From: Cellulomonas gilvus ATCC 13127
GTDB taxonomy: Bacteria; Actinomycetota; Actinomycetes; Actinomycetales; Cellulomonadaceae
DNA length: 64,000 nucleotides
Direction: 5' to 3'
NCBI RefSeq assembly: GCF_000218545.1
Contig: NC_015671.1
Span: 1,488,001-1,552,000 of the forward strand
Made by a program: the position numbers and the translations under genes. The stretch's first letter is position 1. Every line of letters starts with the position of its first letter. Of this stretch, positions 17,577 to 28,400 are shown piece by piece. The notes under the pieces are model-generated. The model did not search any database. It saw only the letters and a program-made list of their open reading frames with translations, and was not told the origin of the DNA.

Positions 17577-18551
17577 CACCGCCGCGTCACGCGTGCCGCG
17601 CGCCTCCAGGAGCGCGCGCGGCACGCGTGACGCCGCGGCGTGCCAGGGCGCGTCGGGTGCACGTGGCGGGTGCACCCAGGTCACCAGCACCACGGAGATG
17701 ATCATCAGCAGGAACCAGGCCGCGAGCTTCTGGACCGAGACGGGGTGCCAGCCGTCCGCCTGGGCGGGGTACAGCCACGCGCCGGCCCGCGTGGCGAGGT
17801 TCTCGGCGAGCCAGATGAACGTCGCCACCAGCACGAACGCGACGACCACCGGCATGCGCCGCACGCGGTGCAGCACCCGGAAGTGCATGACCGACCGGCC
17901 GAACACCACGAGCACGGCCGCGACGAGCACCCACCGCGCGTCGGCCACCCAGTGGTGCGTGAAGAAGTTGGCGTAGATCGCCGCCGCGAGCACCGCGGTG
18001 ACCCAGCGCCGCGGGTAGCGGTCGAACCGCAGGTCGAAGATCCGCATGACGCGCACCAGGTAGGAGCCGACGGCCGCGTACATGAACCCGGAGAACAGGG
18101 GCACCGCGCCGATGCGCAGCACGCCGTCGGCGGCGTAGGCCCACGAGCCGACGTCGGTCTTGAACAGCTCCATGACGGTCCCGACGACGTGGAACGTCAG
18201 GACCACGCGCAGCTCACGGACCGTCTCGAGGCGCGTGACCAGCATGAGGACCTGGATCGCGATCGCCACGAGCGTGAGGGCGTCGTTGCGCGCGAGCGGT
18301 GCGTCATCCGGGTACCAGAGCCGCGAGGCCAGGATCGCCGCGAGCATGAGGGCACCGAACAGGCACGCCCACGCCTGCTTGAGCCCGAACACGACCAGCT
18401 CGACGAACGCCGCGCGGTGCCCGTCGGTGCGCAGCCGCGCCAGCCGGTGCAGCGCGGCCGCGTCGATGCGCTGCTCGACGCTCGTGAAGCCGCGCTCGGC
18501 CGCGGACGCGACGCCGTGCAGGGGAGCCAGGAGTCGTCGTCGCAGCAGCAC
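17436..18551 (-). CDS. DUF817 membrane protein with an unusual read-through tail
   Basis: A 371-residue membrane protein of the DUF817 (YoaT-like) family with about eight hydrophobic segments, including VGSWAYAADGVLRIGAVPLF and YANFFTHHWVADARWVL. Its role is unknown. The family-like part ends near LVTWVHPP (residue 296). The last 75 residues are Arg/Asp/Pro-rich, are encoded across the terminator hairpin at 17584-17633 and run 141 bases into the antisense of copC before the first stop. The tail therefore looks like lost-stop read-through rather than a domain. The start is a GTG at 18551. Confidence 0.8.
   Translation of the reverse strand: MLLRRRLLAPLHGVASAAERGFTSVEQRIDAAALHRLARLRTDGHRAAFVELVVFGLKQAWACLFGALMLAAILASRLWYPDDAPLARNDALTLVAIAIQVLMLVTRLETVRELRVVLTFHVVGTVMELFKTDVGSWAYAADGVLRIGAVPLFSGFMYAAVGSYLVRVMRIFDLRFDRYPRRWVTAVLAAAIYANFFTHHWVADARWVLVAAVLVVFGRSVMHFRVLHRVRRMPVVVAFVLVATFIWLAENLATRAGAWLYPAQADGWHPVSVQKLAAWFLLMIISVVLVTWVHPPRAPDAPWHAAASRVPRALLEARGTRDAAVSAVASSGGGDDHGDHGAEQHEQDPPDDERRRPAPAGPGVDRRPSRR
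17584..17633. terminator. 20-bp perfect hairpin between copC and the DUF817 gene
   Basis: Arms 17584-17603 and 17614-17633 are perfect reverse complements with a 10-base loop. It starts 8 bases after the copC stop and is an obvious terminator for copC. It lies inside the open frame of the opposing DUF817 gene. Confidence 0.85.
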
Positions 18552-18630
18552 GTGCCCAGCCCAGCACCTCGGGGCACGCTCGCGGGCCGGGTTCGTGTGA
18601 GCGTTCCGCGCAGGCTCTGCGCAGGAGTGC

Positions 18631-19437
18631 TCAGCGGCCGCGCACGTGCGTGCGTTGGCGGGCGTCCTCGTCGCGCAGCCACCCCGCGCGTGCGCGGGGG
18701 TCCGGCGTGGCGCCGTCGTCGAGCAGCGCGTGCAGGTAGGCGCGGTCGGCGGCGACGCGGGCGGCGAGGTCGCCGGGGCTGCCGTGCCCGGGCACGACGA
18801 GGTCCGCGCGGGTCGCGGCGAGCGCGTCGAGCACCGCGTGGTGCTCAGTCAGCGGGTCGGCGCGCTCGAGCGCGAGCAGCGGGATCTCGACGTCGGAGAG
18901 CAGGTCGCCCGCGACCACCACCCCCGCCCCCGGCAGCCACAGCGCGCTCGAGCCCGCCGCATGCGCGTCGTGCACCAGCACGCGCACCACCGGGCCCGGC
19001 CAGTCGAGCGCGACCCACCCGTCACGGTGCGTCGCGCCCCGGGGGAACGTGCGCGGCGCTGGAGCGATGCGTGCCGGGCGGTCACCGCGCCGCGAGGTCA
19101 GCACGCGCGCGAGCTCGGCGTCCTCGTCGCGCTGCCGCGCGAGGTCGGTGGACGCGACCGACGAGCCCGTGCCCGACCACCGGGGGCAGCCGTCGAACGG
19201 GTCGCCGTCGAGCCGGTGGTCCCAGTGGTCGTGCGTGGACCACACGGCCACGGGGCGCAGACCCGCGTGCCGGAGAGCGGCGCCGATCGCGTCGACCTCG
19301 TCGGCGGTGACACCCGGGTCCACCACCAGGCACGCGCCGTCGTCGCCGACCAGCACGGTCGTCGTCGTGGCGTACACCGCGCTCGTCGCGACGAGCACAC
19401 CGGGCGCGACGTCGACGAGGGACGGGGCCCGCTCCAC
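18631..19437 (-). CDS. MBL-fold metallo-hydrolase
   Basis: A 268-residue metallo-beta-lactamase-fold protein. The metal motif is STHDHWDH; further ligands are suggested by [22 protein letters not shown] and [10 protein letters not shown]. The substrate is unknown. The GTG at 19437 is the best start, 14 bases after the ppgK stop, so it is likely the last gene of a map-ppgK-MBL transcription unit. Confidence 0.82.
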   Translation of the reverse strand: MERAPSLVDVAPGVLVATSAVYATTTTVLVGDDGACLVVDPGVTADEVDAIGAALRHAGLRPVAVWSTHDHWDHRLDGDPFDGCPRWSGTGSSVASTDLARQRDEDAELARVLTSRRGDRPARIAPAPRTFPRGATHRDGWVALDWPGPVVRVLVHDAHAAGSSALWLPGAGVVVAGDLLSDVEIPLLALERADPLTEHHAVLDALAATRADLVVPGHGSPGDLAARVAADRAYLHALLDDGATPDPRARAGWLRDEDARQRTHVRGR

Positions 19438-19451
19438 GCGCGCCGGGTCGC

Positions 19452-20207
19452 TCAGTGCCGCGCGGCCAGTGCGGCGGCGCCGACGATGCCGGCCGCGTTG
19501 CGGAGCGCGGCGGGGACGATGCGCGTGCGCAGGTCCAGCAGCGGCAGGAACTTCTCGTGGTGCTTGCTCACGCCGCCGCCCACCACGAACAGGTCCGGCC
19601 AGAACAGGTTCTCGACCACGGAGAAGTACCGCTGCAGGCGCTGCGCCCACGCCTCGAAGTCGAGGCCGTCCCGGTCGCGTGCGGCGTCGGACGCGCGCGT
19701 CTCGGCGTCGTGCCCGTCGATCTCCAGGTGCCCGAGCTCGGTGTTCGGCACCAGGTTGCCGTCGACCACGAGCGCGGAGCCGATGCCCGTGCCGAGCGTG
19801 ACCACCAGCACCACGCCGTCGACGCCGCGGGCCGCGCCGTAGCGCGCCTCGGCGACGCCGGCCGCGTCGGCGTCGTTGACCGCGACGACGCTGCGACCGG
19901 TCGCCTCGGAGAACAGCGCCTGCGCGTCGGTGCCGATCCACGAGTCGTCGACGTTGGCCGCGGACTGCGCGACGCCGTGCAGCATCACGGCCGGGAACGT
20001 CACGCCGATCGGCACCTTCTTGTCGAGGTCGAACGAGTCGACGATCTGCGCGACCGTCTGCGCGACCGCGTCGGGGGTGGCCGGTTGCGGTGTCGGGATG
20101 CGCAGCCGGTCCGCGGCGAACTCACCCTTCTCCAGGTCGACGGGAGCGCCCTTGATGCCGCTGCCGCCGATGTCGATGCCGAACGCGAGGTGCGAGTGAT
20201 GGCTCAT
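19452..20207 (-). CDS. ppgK: Polyphosphate glucokinase
   Basis: A 251-residue ROK-family kinase that phosphorylates glucose using polyphosphate or ATP, a typical actinobacterial enzyme. The phosphate motif is [15 protein letters not shown], the catalytic Asp lies in [18 protein letters not shown], and the second glycine loop is [14 protein letters not shown]. The short length and [12 protein letters not shown] match PpgK rather than longer ROK repressors. It overlaps the map stop by 4 bases (ATGA). Confidence 0.92.
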   Translation of the reverse strand: MSHHSHLAFGIDIGGSGIKGAPVDLEKGEFAADRLRIPTPQPATPDAVAQTVAQIVDSFDLDKKVPIGVTFPAVMLHGVAQSAANVDDSWIGTDAQALFSEATGRSVVAVNDADAAGVAEARYGAARGVDGVVLVVTLGTGIGSALVVDGNLVPNTELGHLEIDGHDAETRASDAARDRDGLDFEAWAQRLQRYFSVVENLFWPDLFVVGGGVSKHHEKFLPLLDLRTRIVPAALRNAAGIVGAAALAARH

Positions 20208-21067
20208 GGCAGTGTCAGGATCTCCGCTCCGTCATCGGTGACCAGCAGGGTGTGCTCGAACTGTGCGCTGCGTCGTCCGTCGGCCGTCAGGACCGTCCAG
20301 TCGTCGTCCCACATGACCCAGTCGGGTGTGCCGAGGTTGAGCATGGGTTCGATGGTGAACACCATGCCCGCCTCGATGACCGTGTCGTACTGCGGTGCCG
20401 CGTCGTAGTGCGGGATGACCAGGCCGGTGTGGAACGCGGGGCCCACGCCGTGCCCGGTGTAGTCCCGCACCACGCCGTACCCGAATCGTGCGGCGTACTT
20501 CTCGATCACGCGACCGATGACGTTGACCTCGCGTCCCGGCCGCACGGCCTTGATCGCCCGGTCGAGCGCCTCCTTCGTCCGTTCGACGAGCAGGCGCGAC
20601 TCCTCGTCCACGTCGCCGGCCAGGAACGTCGCGTTGTTGTCGCCGTGCACGCCCTCGACGTACGCGGTCACGTCGATGTTGACGATGTCGCCGTCCTGCA
20701 CCACGGTCGAGTCCGGGATGCCGTGGCAGATGACCTCGTTGAGGCTGGTGCACAGCGACTTCGGGAAGCCGCGGTAGCCGAGCGTCGACGGGTACGCGCC
20801 GTGGTCCAGCAGGAACTCGTGACCGATGCGGTCGAGCTCGTCCGTGGTGACGCCCGGGACCACGTGCCGGCCGACCTCGGCGAGCGCCTGCGCACCGAGC
20901 CGCGCGGCGACGCGCACGCGCGCGATCGTCTCGTCGTCCAGGACGTCCGGGCCGCGGTACGGCGTGGGGCCCGGCTTGCCGACGTACTCGGGGCGGGCGA
21001 TGGTGGCGGGGACGGCACGACGAGGGCTGATCGTGCCCGGGACGAGCGCGGAGCGGACGGGCGACAT
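20204..21067 (-). CDS. map: Methionine aminopeptidase, type I
   Basis: A 287-residue M24 metallopeptidase that removes N-terminal Met from new proteins. Metal ligands are seen in [39 protein letters not shown] and QFEHTLLVT. The ATG at 21067 is 7 bases after a TAGACT hexamer (leaderless geometry); an earlier GTG would add 15 residues. It has the actinobacterial N-terminal extension ([20 protein letters not shown]). Confidence 0.94.
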   Translation of the reverse strand: MSPVRSALVPGTISPRRAVPATIARPEYVGKPGPTPYRGPDVLDDETIARVRVAARLGAQALAEVGRHVVPGVTTDELDRIGHEFLLDHGAYPSTLGYRGFPKSLCTSLNEVICHGIPDSTVVQDGDIVNIDVTAYVEGVHGDNNATFLAGDVDEESRLLVERTKEALDRAIKAVRPGREVNVIGRVIEKYAARFGYGVVRDYTGHGVGPAFHTGLVIPHYDAAPQYDTVIEAGMVFTIEPMLNLGTPDWVMWDDDWTVLTADGRRSAQFEHTLLVTDDGAEILTLP

Positions 21068-21074
21068 GCCTGGC

Positions 21075-21080
21075 AGTCTA
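21075..21080 (-). promoter_or_regulatory. Leaderless -10 element for map
   Basis: Minus-strand TAGACT, 7 bases, then the map ATG at 21067. Confidence 0.6.
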
Positions 21081-21157
21081 CGGACGGGCACGTCAGGGCC
21101 GACGGGACGCACCCGGGCCGCCGCCCGACGAGAGCACGGACGACCGAGGAGGCCACG

Positions 21158-21334
21158 GTGAGCGACGGCGACTACTGGTACAACACCGACACGGGCGAGG
21201 TCGAGCAGGGGCGCCGCAGCGACTGGAGCAAGGTCATGGGGCCCTACCCCTCACGCGAGGCGGCCACGCACGCGCTCGAGCAGGCCCGGGCCCGCACGCA
21301 GGCCTGGGACGAGGAGGACGCCGAGCGGCGCTGA
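21158..21334 (+). CDS. Small SPOR-like protein
   Basis: A 58-residue protein ([38 protein letters not shown]) with the shape of the short actinobacterial proteins annotated as SPOR-domain proteins. A good GAGGAGG at 21146-21152 lies 5 bases before the GTG. No signal peptide or membrane segment is visible. It diverges from map; the function is unknown. Confidence 0.75.
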   Translation: MSDGDYWYNTDTGEVEQGRRSDWSKVMGPYPSREAATHALEQARARTQAWDEEDAERR

Positions 21335-21352
21335 CACGCCCCCGGCGAGGAC

Positions 21353-22165
21353 TCAGGACCGGAAGCTGTGCTCGTCGTCCGGGAACGTGCGTGCGCGGAC
21401 CTCGTCGACGTACGCGGTCGCGGCCGCACGCAGGGCCGCGCCCACCTCGCCGAAGCGCTTGGCGAACCGCGGCGACCAGTCGCCCATGCCGGCCATGTCC
21501 ACCCAGACCAGCACCTGACCGTCGCACTCGGTGCCCGCACCGATGCCGATCGTCGGGATCGCGACGATCTCCGTGACCCGGGCGGCGACCGGCGCGGGGA
21601 CCATCTCGAGCACCACGGCGACGGCACCCGCGTCGGCGACCGCGACCGCGTCGGTGCTGAGCTCGGCCGCAGCCTCGTCGCCCCGGCCCTGCACGCGCGG
21701 GCCGCCCAGCAGGTTCTCCGACTGGGGCGTGTAGCCCAGGTGCCCGACGACGGGGATGCCCGCGTCCGTGAGCGCACGGATCTGCGCCGCGGAGCGCCGC
21801 CCGCCCTCGAGCTTGACCGCGTCCGCGCCCGTGGCCTTCATGATGCGGACCGCGGTCTCGAGCGCCTGCGTCGGCCCCGCCTCGTAGGAGCCGAACGGCA
21901 GGTCCACGACGACGAACGCCCGCTGCGCGGCACCGGCGACGGCGCGCGCGGCGGGGATCATGTCCTCGACCGTGACGGGCAGCGTGGTGCGGTGGCCGTG
22001 CATCGTGTTCCCGATCGAGTCGCCCACCAGCAGCATGTCGACGCCCGCGTCGTCGAAGATGCGCGCCGTGACCGCGTCGTACGCGGTGAGCATCGTGAGG
22101 CGCTCGCCGCGCGCCTTGGCGGCCTGCAGGTGGTGCACGCGCACGCGCTTGGCGGTCTCGGTCAT
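21353..22165 (-). CDS. panB: 3-methyl-2-oxobutanoate hydroxymethyltransferase
   Basis: The first enzyme of pantothenate synthesis, making ketopantoate from alpha-ketoisovalerate and methylene-tetrahydrofolate. The 270 residues contain the PanB hallmarks LTAYDAVTARIFDDAGVDML, VGDSIGNTMHGH, AVKLEGG and PVVGHLGYTPQS. It lies 61 bases after nadE on the same strand, so both cofactor-biosynthesis genes may be cotranscribed. A TGGAG sequence lies upstream of the ATG. Confidence 0.95.
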   Translation of the reverse strand: MTETAKRVRVHHLQAAKARGERLTMLTAYDAVTARIFDDAGVDMLLVGDSIGNTMHGHRTTLPVTVEDMIPAARAVAGAAQRAFVVVDLPFGSYEAGPTQALETAVRIMKATGADAVKLEGGRRSAAQIRALTDAGIPVVGHLGYTPQSENLLGGPRVQGRGDEAAAELSTDAVAVADAGAVAVVLEMVPAPVAARVTEIVAIPTIGIGAGTECDGQVLVWVDMAGMGDWSPRFAKRFGEVGAALRAAATAYVDEVRARTFPDDEHSFRS

Positions 22166-22226
22166 CGTCGGCTCCAGTCGGTGGGGTCCATCGGGCGGGG
22201 ACGGGTGGGCGCCGGGCCCGGGGTGC

Positions 22227-23990
22227 TCACGGCTCGCGCCAGCGGGACGTGATGGGCAGGCGACGGTCGCGGCCGAACGCGAGCGCGGTGACCTTGGGGC
22301 CTGGCGGGTACTGCCGCCGCTTCCACTCGGCGCGGTCCACGAGCTGCAGCACGCGGTCGACGACGGCGGGGTCGAAACCGCGGGCCAGGAGCTCGGCGCG
22401 GCCCTCGGCGTGCTCGACGTACGCGTCGAGCACCTCGTCGAGCAGCGCGTAGGGCGGCAGCGAGTCCTGGTCGAGCTGACCGGGCCGCAGCTCCGCGCTC
22501 GGCGGCTTGGTGATCGACGACTCGGGGATGGGCGGGATCTCGCCGCGGTCGATCGCGTGGTCGTTGCGCCACCGCGCGAGCGCCCACACGCGGGACTTGT
22601 CCACGTCCTTGAGCGGCGCGTACCCCCCGATGCTGCCCGCGTCGTAGATCGTCGCGTACCCGGTCGCGAGCTCGGACTTGTTCCCGGGCGCGATCACCAG
22701 GTGACCCTCGCGGTTGGAGATCGCCATGAGGATCATGCCGCGCACGCGCGCCTGCAGGTTCTCCTCGGCGACGCCCTCGAGCGCGAGCTCGCGCTGGAAG
22801 GCCTCGACCATGCCCGCGATCGGCTGGACGCGGTAGTCCGCACCGATCCGCTGCGCGAGGTCCGCGGCGTCGTCCTTGGAGTGGTCGGAGGAGAACGCCG
22901 ACGGCATCGAGACGCCCACGACGTTCTCGCCGCCGATCGCGTCCGCCGCGATCACCGCCGTCAGGGCGGAGTCGATGCCGCCGGACAGGCCGAGCGTCAC
23001 GGTGCGGAACCCGTTCTTGCGCACGTAGGCGCGCAGGCCCGCGACGACCGCGCGGTACGTCTCCTCGTCGGGGTGCAGCGGGGGAGCGACCGGGCCCCGC
23101 TGGGCGGGCTCACCCTCGTCGGCCAGGTCCCAGACCAGCAGGTGCTCGACGAGCTGCGGCGCGGACGCGAGCAGGCTCCCGTCGCGGTCGACGACGAACG
23201 AGCCCCCGTCGAACACGAGGTCGTCCTGGCCGCCGACGAGGTTGACGTACACGACGGGCGCATCCACCTCGGCCGCGCGGCGCGCGGCGAGCTCGGCGCG
23301 CACGTGCCCCTTGCCCTCCTCGAAGGGCGAGCCGTTGAGCACCACGAGCGCCGCGACCTCGCGCTCGTCCATGAGCGAGACCGGACCGCCGTCCTGCCAG
23401 ATGTCCTCGCAGATCACCACGCCGATCCGGCGGTCGGCGACGTCGATCACGCAGATCTCGTCACCCGGCGCGAAGATCCGGAACTCGTCGAACACCCCGT
23501 AGTTCGGCAGGTGGTGCTTGGAGTAGCGCGTCTCGACGCGTCCGCCGCGCAGGAGCACGGCGTCGTTCGTCGGGCGCACCGCGTCGCGCGCCTCGGGGCG
23601 TCCCGCGACCACGTCGCCCACCAGCTCGGAGTCGGGCAGCGGCTCGGTGCCCGACTCACGCGGCGCCTCGGCCGCGTCGTCGGCCCCGGGACGGCGCCGG
23701 CGGGACGCGCGTTCACCGACCGACCCGACGAGCACCGCGACGTCACCCAGCCCGTCCGCGTCGAGGTCGCGCGCGAGCTGCTCGAGCGTCTCCTGCGCGG
23801 CGCGGCGGAACGACGCGCGCAGCGCGAGGTCCTCGATCGGGTAGCCCGTCAGTGTCATCTCCGGGAAGACGACCAGCTGCGCGCCGGTCTGCGCCGCGCG
23901 CCGCGTCCACTCCAGCACCGCGGACGCGTTCCCCGCCAGGTCCCCGACGCACGTGTCGATCTGCGCCGCCGCCATCCTCACCCGAGCCAC
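22227..23990 (-). CDS. nadE: Glutamine-dependent NAD+ synthetase
   Basis: A 587-residue two-domain enzyme that amidates deamido-NAD with ammonia released from glutamine. The N-terminal CN-hydrolase domain shows the triad as Glu in FPEMTLTGYP, Lys in YSKHHLPNYGVF and Cys in VVICEDIWQ. The C-terminal synthetase domain has the P-loop LGLSGGIDSALTA (about residue 325) and SMPSAFSSDHSKDDA. The GTG at 23990 sits 6 bases after TAGGGT, a leaderless start. Confidence 0.95.
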   Translation of the reverse strand: MARVRMAAAQIDTCVGDLAGNASAVLEWTRRAAQTGAQLVVFPEMTLTGYPIEDLALRASFRRAAQETLEQLARDLDADGLGDVAVLVGSVGERASRRRRPGADDAAEAPRESGTEPLPDSELVGDVVAGRPEARDAVRPTNDAVLLRGGRVETRYSKHHLPNYGVFDEFRIFAPGDEICVIDVADRRIGVVICEDIWQDGGPVSLMDEREVAALVVLNGSPFEEGKGHVRAELAARRAAEVDAPVVYVNLVGGQDDLVFDGGSFVVDRDGSLLASAPQLVEHLLVWDLADEGEPAQRGPVAPPLHPDEETYRAVVAGLRAYVRKNGFRTVTLGLSGGIDSALTAVIAADAIGGENVVGVSMPSAFSSDHSKDDAADLAQRIGADYRVQPIAGMVEAFQRELALEGVAEENLQARVRGMILMAISNREGHLVIAPGNKSELATGYATIYDAGSIGGYAPLKDVDKSRVWALARWRNDHAIDRGEIPPIPESSITKPPSAELRPGQLDQDSLPPYALLDEVLDAYVEHAEGRAELLARGFDPAVVDRVLQLVDRAEWKRRQYPPGPKVTALAFGRDRRLPITSRWREP

Positions 23991-23996
23991 CCCCCG

Positions 23997-24002
23997 ACCC
24001 TA
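23997..24002 (-). promoter_or_regulatory. Leaderless -10 element for nadE
   Basis: Minus-strand TAGGGT, 6 bases, then the nadE GTG. Confidence 0.6.
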
Positions 24003-24126
24003 CCCACGCGGTCCCGGGACGCCCGCACACCCGCGAGGGCGGCGGCCCCCGCGGGCGGCCCGCACCGGCGTGCCGCCGACGCGCGCCGATGCGTGGGACG
24101 GGTGCGGAAACCGGGGGGTGATCGGG

Positions 24127-24132
24127 CAGAAT
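24127..24132 (+). promoter_or_regulatory. Leaderless -10 candidate for glnA2
   Basis: CAGAAT is followed by 7 bases and the ATG at 24140. This picks 24140 over the in-frame ATG at 24131, which would overlap the -10 itself. Confidence 0.5.
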
Positions 24133-24139
24133 GCAGCGC

Positions 24140-25477
24140 ATGGACAGGCAGCAGGAGTTCGTGCTCCGCACGGTCGAGGAGCGGGACATCCGCTTCATCC
24201 GTCTCTGGTTCACCGACGTGCTCGGGATCCTGAAGTCGGTGGCGGTCGCGCCCGCCGAGCTCGAGGCCGCCTTCTCCGAGGGCATCGGGTTCGACGGCTC
24301 GTCGATCGAGGGCCTGACCCGCGTGTACGAGGCGGACATGATCGCCCGACCCGACCCGTCGACGTTCCAGGTCCTGCCCTGGCGGGGCGAGCGGCACGGC
24401 ACGGCACGCATGTTCTGCGACCTGCTGACGCCCGACGGCGAGCCCAGCCTCGCGGACTCGCGCAACGTGCTCAAGCGTGCGCTGAGCCGGGCCAGCGACA
24501 AGGGGTTCACGTTCTACACGCACCCCGAGGTCGAGTTCTACCTGTTCGACGCCCCCGCGGACCCGGCGCTGCCGCTGACGCCCGTCGACCAGGGCGGCTA
24601 CTTCGACCACGTCCCGCGCGGCACCGCGCACGACTTCCGTCGCGCCGCGATCACGATGCTCGAGTCCATGGGCATCTCGGTGGAGTTCTCGCACCACGAG
24701 GCCGGTCCCGGCCAGAACGAGATCGACCTGCGCTACGCCGACGCGCTGACCACCGCGGACAACATCATGACGTTCCGCACGGTGGTCAAGGAGGTCGCGC
24801 TCGAGCAGGGCGTGTTCGCGAGCTTCATGCCCAAGCCGCTCGCGGACCAGCCGGGTTCGGGCATGCACACGCACCTGTCCCTGTTCGAGGGCGACCGCAA
24901 CGCGTTCCACGAGGCGGGCGGCCACCTCGAGCTGTCCAAGACCGCGCGCAGCTTCATCGCCGGTCTGCTGGTGCACGCGGCCGAGATCACGGCGGTGACG
25001 AACCAGTTCGTCAACTCCTACAAGCGCCTGTGGGGCGGTGCCGAGGCGCCGAGCTACATCTGCTGGGGCCACAACAACCGGTCCGCGCTGGTGCGCGTGC
25101 CGATGTACAAGCCCGGCAAGGGCAACTCGAGCCGCATCGAGTACCGCGCGGTGGACAGCGCCACGAACCCGTACCTCGCGTTCGCGGTCCTGCTCGCGGC
25201 CGGGCTCAAGGGCATCGAGGAGGGGTACGAGCTGCCCGAGGGCGCCGAGGACGACGTGTGGGAGCTCACGGACGCCGAGCGCCGCGCGCTCGGCATCGAG
25301 CCGCTCCCGCAGTCGCTCGAGGCCGCGATCGCCGTCATGGAGAAGTCCGAGCTCGTCGCGGAGACGCTCGGCGAGCACGTCTTCGACTTCTTCCTGCGGA
25401 ACAAGCGTCAGGAGTGGGACGAGTACCGCGCGCAGGTCACGCCGTACGAGCTGAAGCGGTTCCTGCCCGTCCTGTGA
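24140..25477 (+). CDS. glnA2: Glutamine synthetase, GlnA2 type
   Basis: A 445-residue type I glutamine synthetase-fold enzyme closely resembling mycobacterial GlnA2 (MDRQQEFVLRTVEERDIRF; SFMPKPLADQPGSGMHTH; LGEHVFDFFLRNKRQEWDEY). It keeps the ATP/metal segments GFDGSSIEG and YTHPEVEFYLF. It lacks the Tyr adenylylation loop seen in GlnA1 (here ELPEGAEDDVWEL), so GlnE probably acts on the other enzyme. Some actinobacterial GlnA-like proteins use polyamines or ethanolamine instead of ammonia, so the substrate is not certain. glnE begins 7 bases downstream. Confidence 0.88.
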   Translation: MDRQQEFVLRTVEERDIRFIRLWFTDVLGILKSVAVAPAELEAAFSEGIGFDGSSIEGLTRVYEADMIARPDPSTFQVLPWRGERHGTARMFCDLLTPDGEPSLADSRNVLKRALSRASDKGFTFYTHPEVEFYLFDAPADPALPLTPVDQGGYFDHVPRGTAHDFRRAAITMLESMGISVEFSHHEAGPGQNEIDLRYADALTTADNIMTFRTVVKEVALEQGVFASFMPKPLADQPGSGMHTHLSLFEGDRNAFHEAGGHLELSKTARSFIAGLLVHAAEITAVTNQFVNSYKRLWGGAEAPSYICWGHNNRSALVRVPMYKPGKGNSSRIEYRAVDSATNPYLAFAVLLAAGLKGIEEGYELPEGAEDDVWELTDAERRALGIEPLPQSLEAAIAVMEKSELVAETLGEHVFDFFLRNKRQEWDEYRAQVTPYELKRFLPVL

Positions 25478-25484
25478 GCCGACG

Positions 25485-28400
25485 ATGAGCGAACGCACCG
25501 ACCGGGGCACGCTCGCCGGCCGCCTGACGCGCGTGGGCGTCGACGACGTGCCGCGTGCCGAACGGCTGCTGGCCGACGCGGCGCTCGTCGAGCTGCTGCC
25601 CGGCGTCGCCGACGTGCTAGTGGGGGCGCTGCCCGACGTCGCCGACCCCGATGCGGCCCTGCTCGCGGTCGCCAAGCTCGCGGGCGCGGTGCGCGGCGAC
25701 GACGCGCTCGCGGACCTCCTGCGCGCGACGCTCGCCACGGACGGGCCCGCGCGGCAGCGCCTGCTCGCGGTCACCGGTGCGTCGGTCGCGCTGGGGGACA
25801 CGCTCGCGGCGCACCCGACCAACCTGCACGCGATCGTCGACGAGACACCGGGCACCGCCGTGCCCGCCGCGCAGGTGCGCGCCGAGCTGCTCACGGCCGT
25901 CGGTGCGGCTCCGGACGACGAGGTGCCCGTGGCGACGCTGACCGGCGCCGCCGGCACCGACGCCATGCGCCGCGCGTACCGGACGCGTCTGCTGCGGATC
26001 GCCGCGACCGACCTGACCGTGACCGACCCGCTCAACCGCATGCCGGGTGTCGCCGCCGCGCTCGCGGACCTGGCAGCAGCCGCGCTGGAGGCGGCGCTCG
26101 CGCTCGCGCGCGCCGACCTGCCCGACCACGGCGCCGGCGTGCGGATCAGCGTGATCGGCATGGGCAAGGCCGGGGGCCGCGAGCTCAACTACGTGTCCGA
26201 CGTCGACGTGATCTACGTGGTCGAGCCGGCCGAGGGCAGCGGCGTGAGCGAGGCGGACGCGCTCGCGACGGGGACCCGGCTCGCGACCGGCCTCGCGCGC
26301 GCCTGCTCCACGCCGTCCGCGGAGCCCGCGCTGTGGCCGGTGGACGCCGCGCTGCGGCCCGAGGGCAAGGACGGACCGCTGGTCCGCACGCTCGCGAGCC
26401 ACCGTGCCTACTACGAGCGCTGGGCCAAGACGTGGGAGTTCCAGGCGCTGCTCAAGGCCCGGCCGCTCGCGGGTGACCTGGTCCTGGGCCGGTCGTACGT
26501 CGAGATGACGCAGCCGCTGGTCTGGGCTGCCGTGCAGCGCGAGAACTTCGTCGAGGACTCGCAGGCGATGCGGCGGCGCGTCGAGGGCAACATCCCCGCG
26601 GCCGAGGCCGACCGTCAGCTCAAGCTCGGCGTGGGCGGGCTGCGCGACGTCGAGTTCACGGTGCAGCTGCTGCAGCTGGTGCACGGCCGCTCGGACGAGG
26701 AGATCCGCAGCGGCTCGACGCTCACGGCGCTCGCGGCGCTCGCGAGCGGCGGGTACGTGGGCCGCGACCACGCGGCGCGGCTCGCGGTCTGCTACCGCTT
26801 CCTGCGGCTGCTCGAGCACCGGATCCAGCTGCACCGGCTCCGCCGCACGCACCTGCTGCCCACGGCCGAGGCGGACCTGCGCCGCCTGGCCCGGTCGGTC
26901 GGCATGCGCGCCGAGGGCGCGCAGGGTCTGCTCGAGCGGTGGCGGCAGGTCCGGCGCGACGTGCGCCACCTGCACGAGGAGCTGTTCTACCGGCCGCTGC
27001 TGCCGGCCACGGCACAGCTGTCCGCCGAGGAGGCGAGCCTGGCGCCCGAGGCCGCGCGCGCCCGGCTCGCGGCGATCGGGTACCGCGACCCCGCGGGTGC
27101 GACGCGGCACATCGCGGCGCTCACCGAGGGCGTCTCGCGGCGTGCGGCGATCCAGCGCCAGCTGCTGCCCGTCATGCTCGGCTGGTTCGCCGACGGCCCC
27201 GATCCCGACGGCGGGCTGCTCGCGTTCCGCCGCCTCTCCGAGGAGCTCGGCACGACCCACTGGTACCTCAAGCTGCTGCGCGACTCCGGCACGGCCGCGC
27301 AGCGGCTCGCACGCGTGCTGTCCACGTCGCGGTACGTGGCCGATGCCCTCACGCGCTCGCCCGAGTCGGTGACGTGGCTCGCGGACGACGACGAGCTCGA
27401 GCCGCGCGGCCACGAGCGCCTGCAGGCCGAGGCCGACGCCGTGCTCACCCGGGCCCAGGAGCCGGTGCCCGCGACGCAGGCGCTGCGCGGGCTGCGCCGA
27501 CGCGAGCTGGCCCGCACCGCGGCGGCCGACGTGCTCGGCGTCGTCACGGGCCAGCGTGCCGCGCAGAGCCTCACGGTCGCGGCGGACGTGGTGCTCGCGG
27601 GTGCGCTGCGCGTCGCGCGGTGGGAGGCGCGCGCGGCCCGCGGGCTCGACGCGGACCCGACGCGCATGCTCGTCGTCGCGATGGGGCGCCTGGGCGGACG
27701 CGACATGGGCTACTCCTCGGATGCGGACGTGCTGTTCGTGCACGACCCGATGCCGGGTGCCGACCCGCGCGCCGCGCAGGACTTCGCACTCGCGGTGGCC
27801 ACGTCGATCCGGCAGCTGCTGGGTGCGGTCGGACCCGAACCGCCGCTCGCGGTGGACGCCGACCTGCGCCCCGAGGGTCGCAACGGCCCGCTGGTCCGCT
27901 CGTTCGACGCGTACGCCGAGTACTACGAGCGGTGGTCCTCGCCCTGGGAGAGCCAGGCGCTGCTGCGCGCTCGGCCCGCCGCGGGGGACGACGAGCTCGC
28001 GCAGCGGTTCGTCGCGCTGATCGAGCCCCTGCGCTACCCGCCGGGCGGCCTGGAGGCCGCCACCGTGCGGGAGGTGCGCCGGATCAAGGCGCGGGTCGAG
28101 GCCGAACGGCTCCCGCGCGGCGCCGACCCGGCCCGCCACCTCAAGCTGGGCCGGGGTGGCATCGCCGACGTCGAGTGGACCGTCCAGCTGCTGCAGCTGC
28201 AGCACGCCGCCGAGCACGCCGCGCTGCGCACCACGGGGACGCTCGAGGCGCTCACGGCCGCCGCCGACGCCGGGCTGCTCGACGACGCCGACCGGCGTGC
28301 GCTCGTCGAGGCGTGGGAGCTCGCGTCGCGCCTGCGGGACGCGAACGTGCTGTGGACGGGGCGCAGCCACGGCGCGCACGCGGACGTGCTGCCGCACGAC

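Noticed and set aside
23978..26188. 736-codon minus-strand frame opposite glnA2 and glnE
   Set aside because: Long open frames opposite high-GC genes are expected. It has low-complexity Ser/Arg/Ala content and no promoter, and both sense genes are unmistakable.
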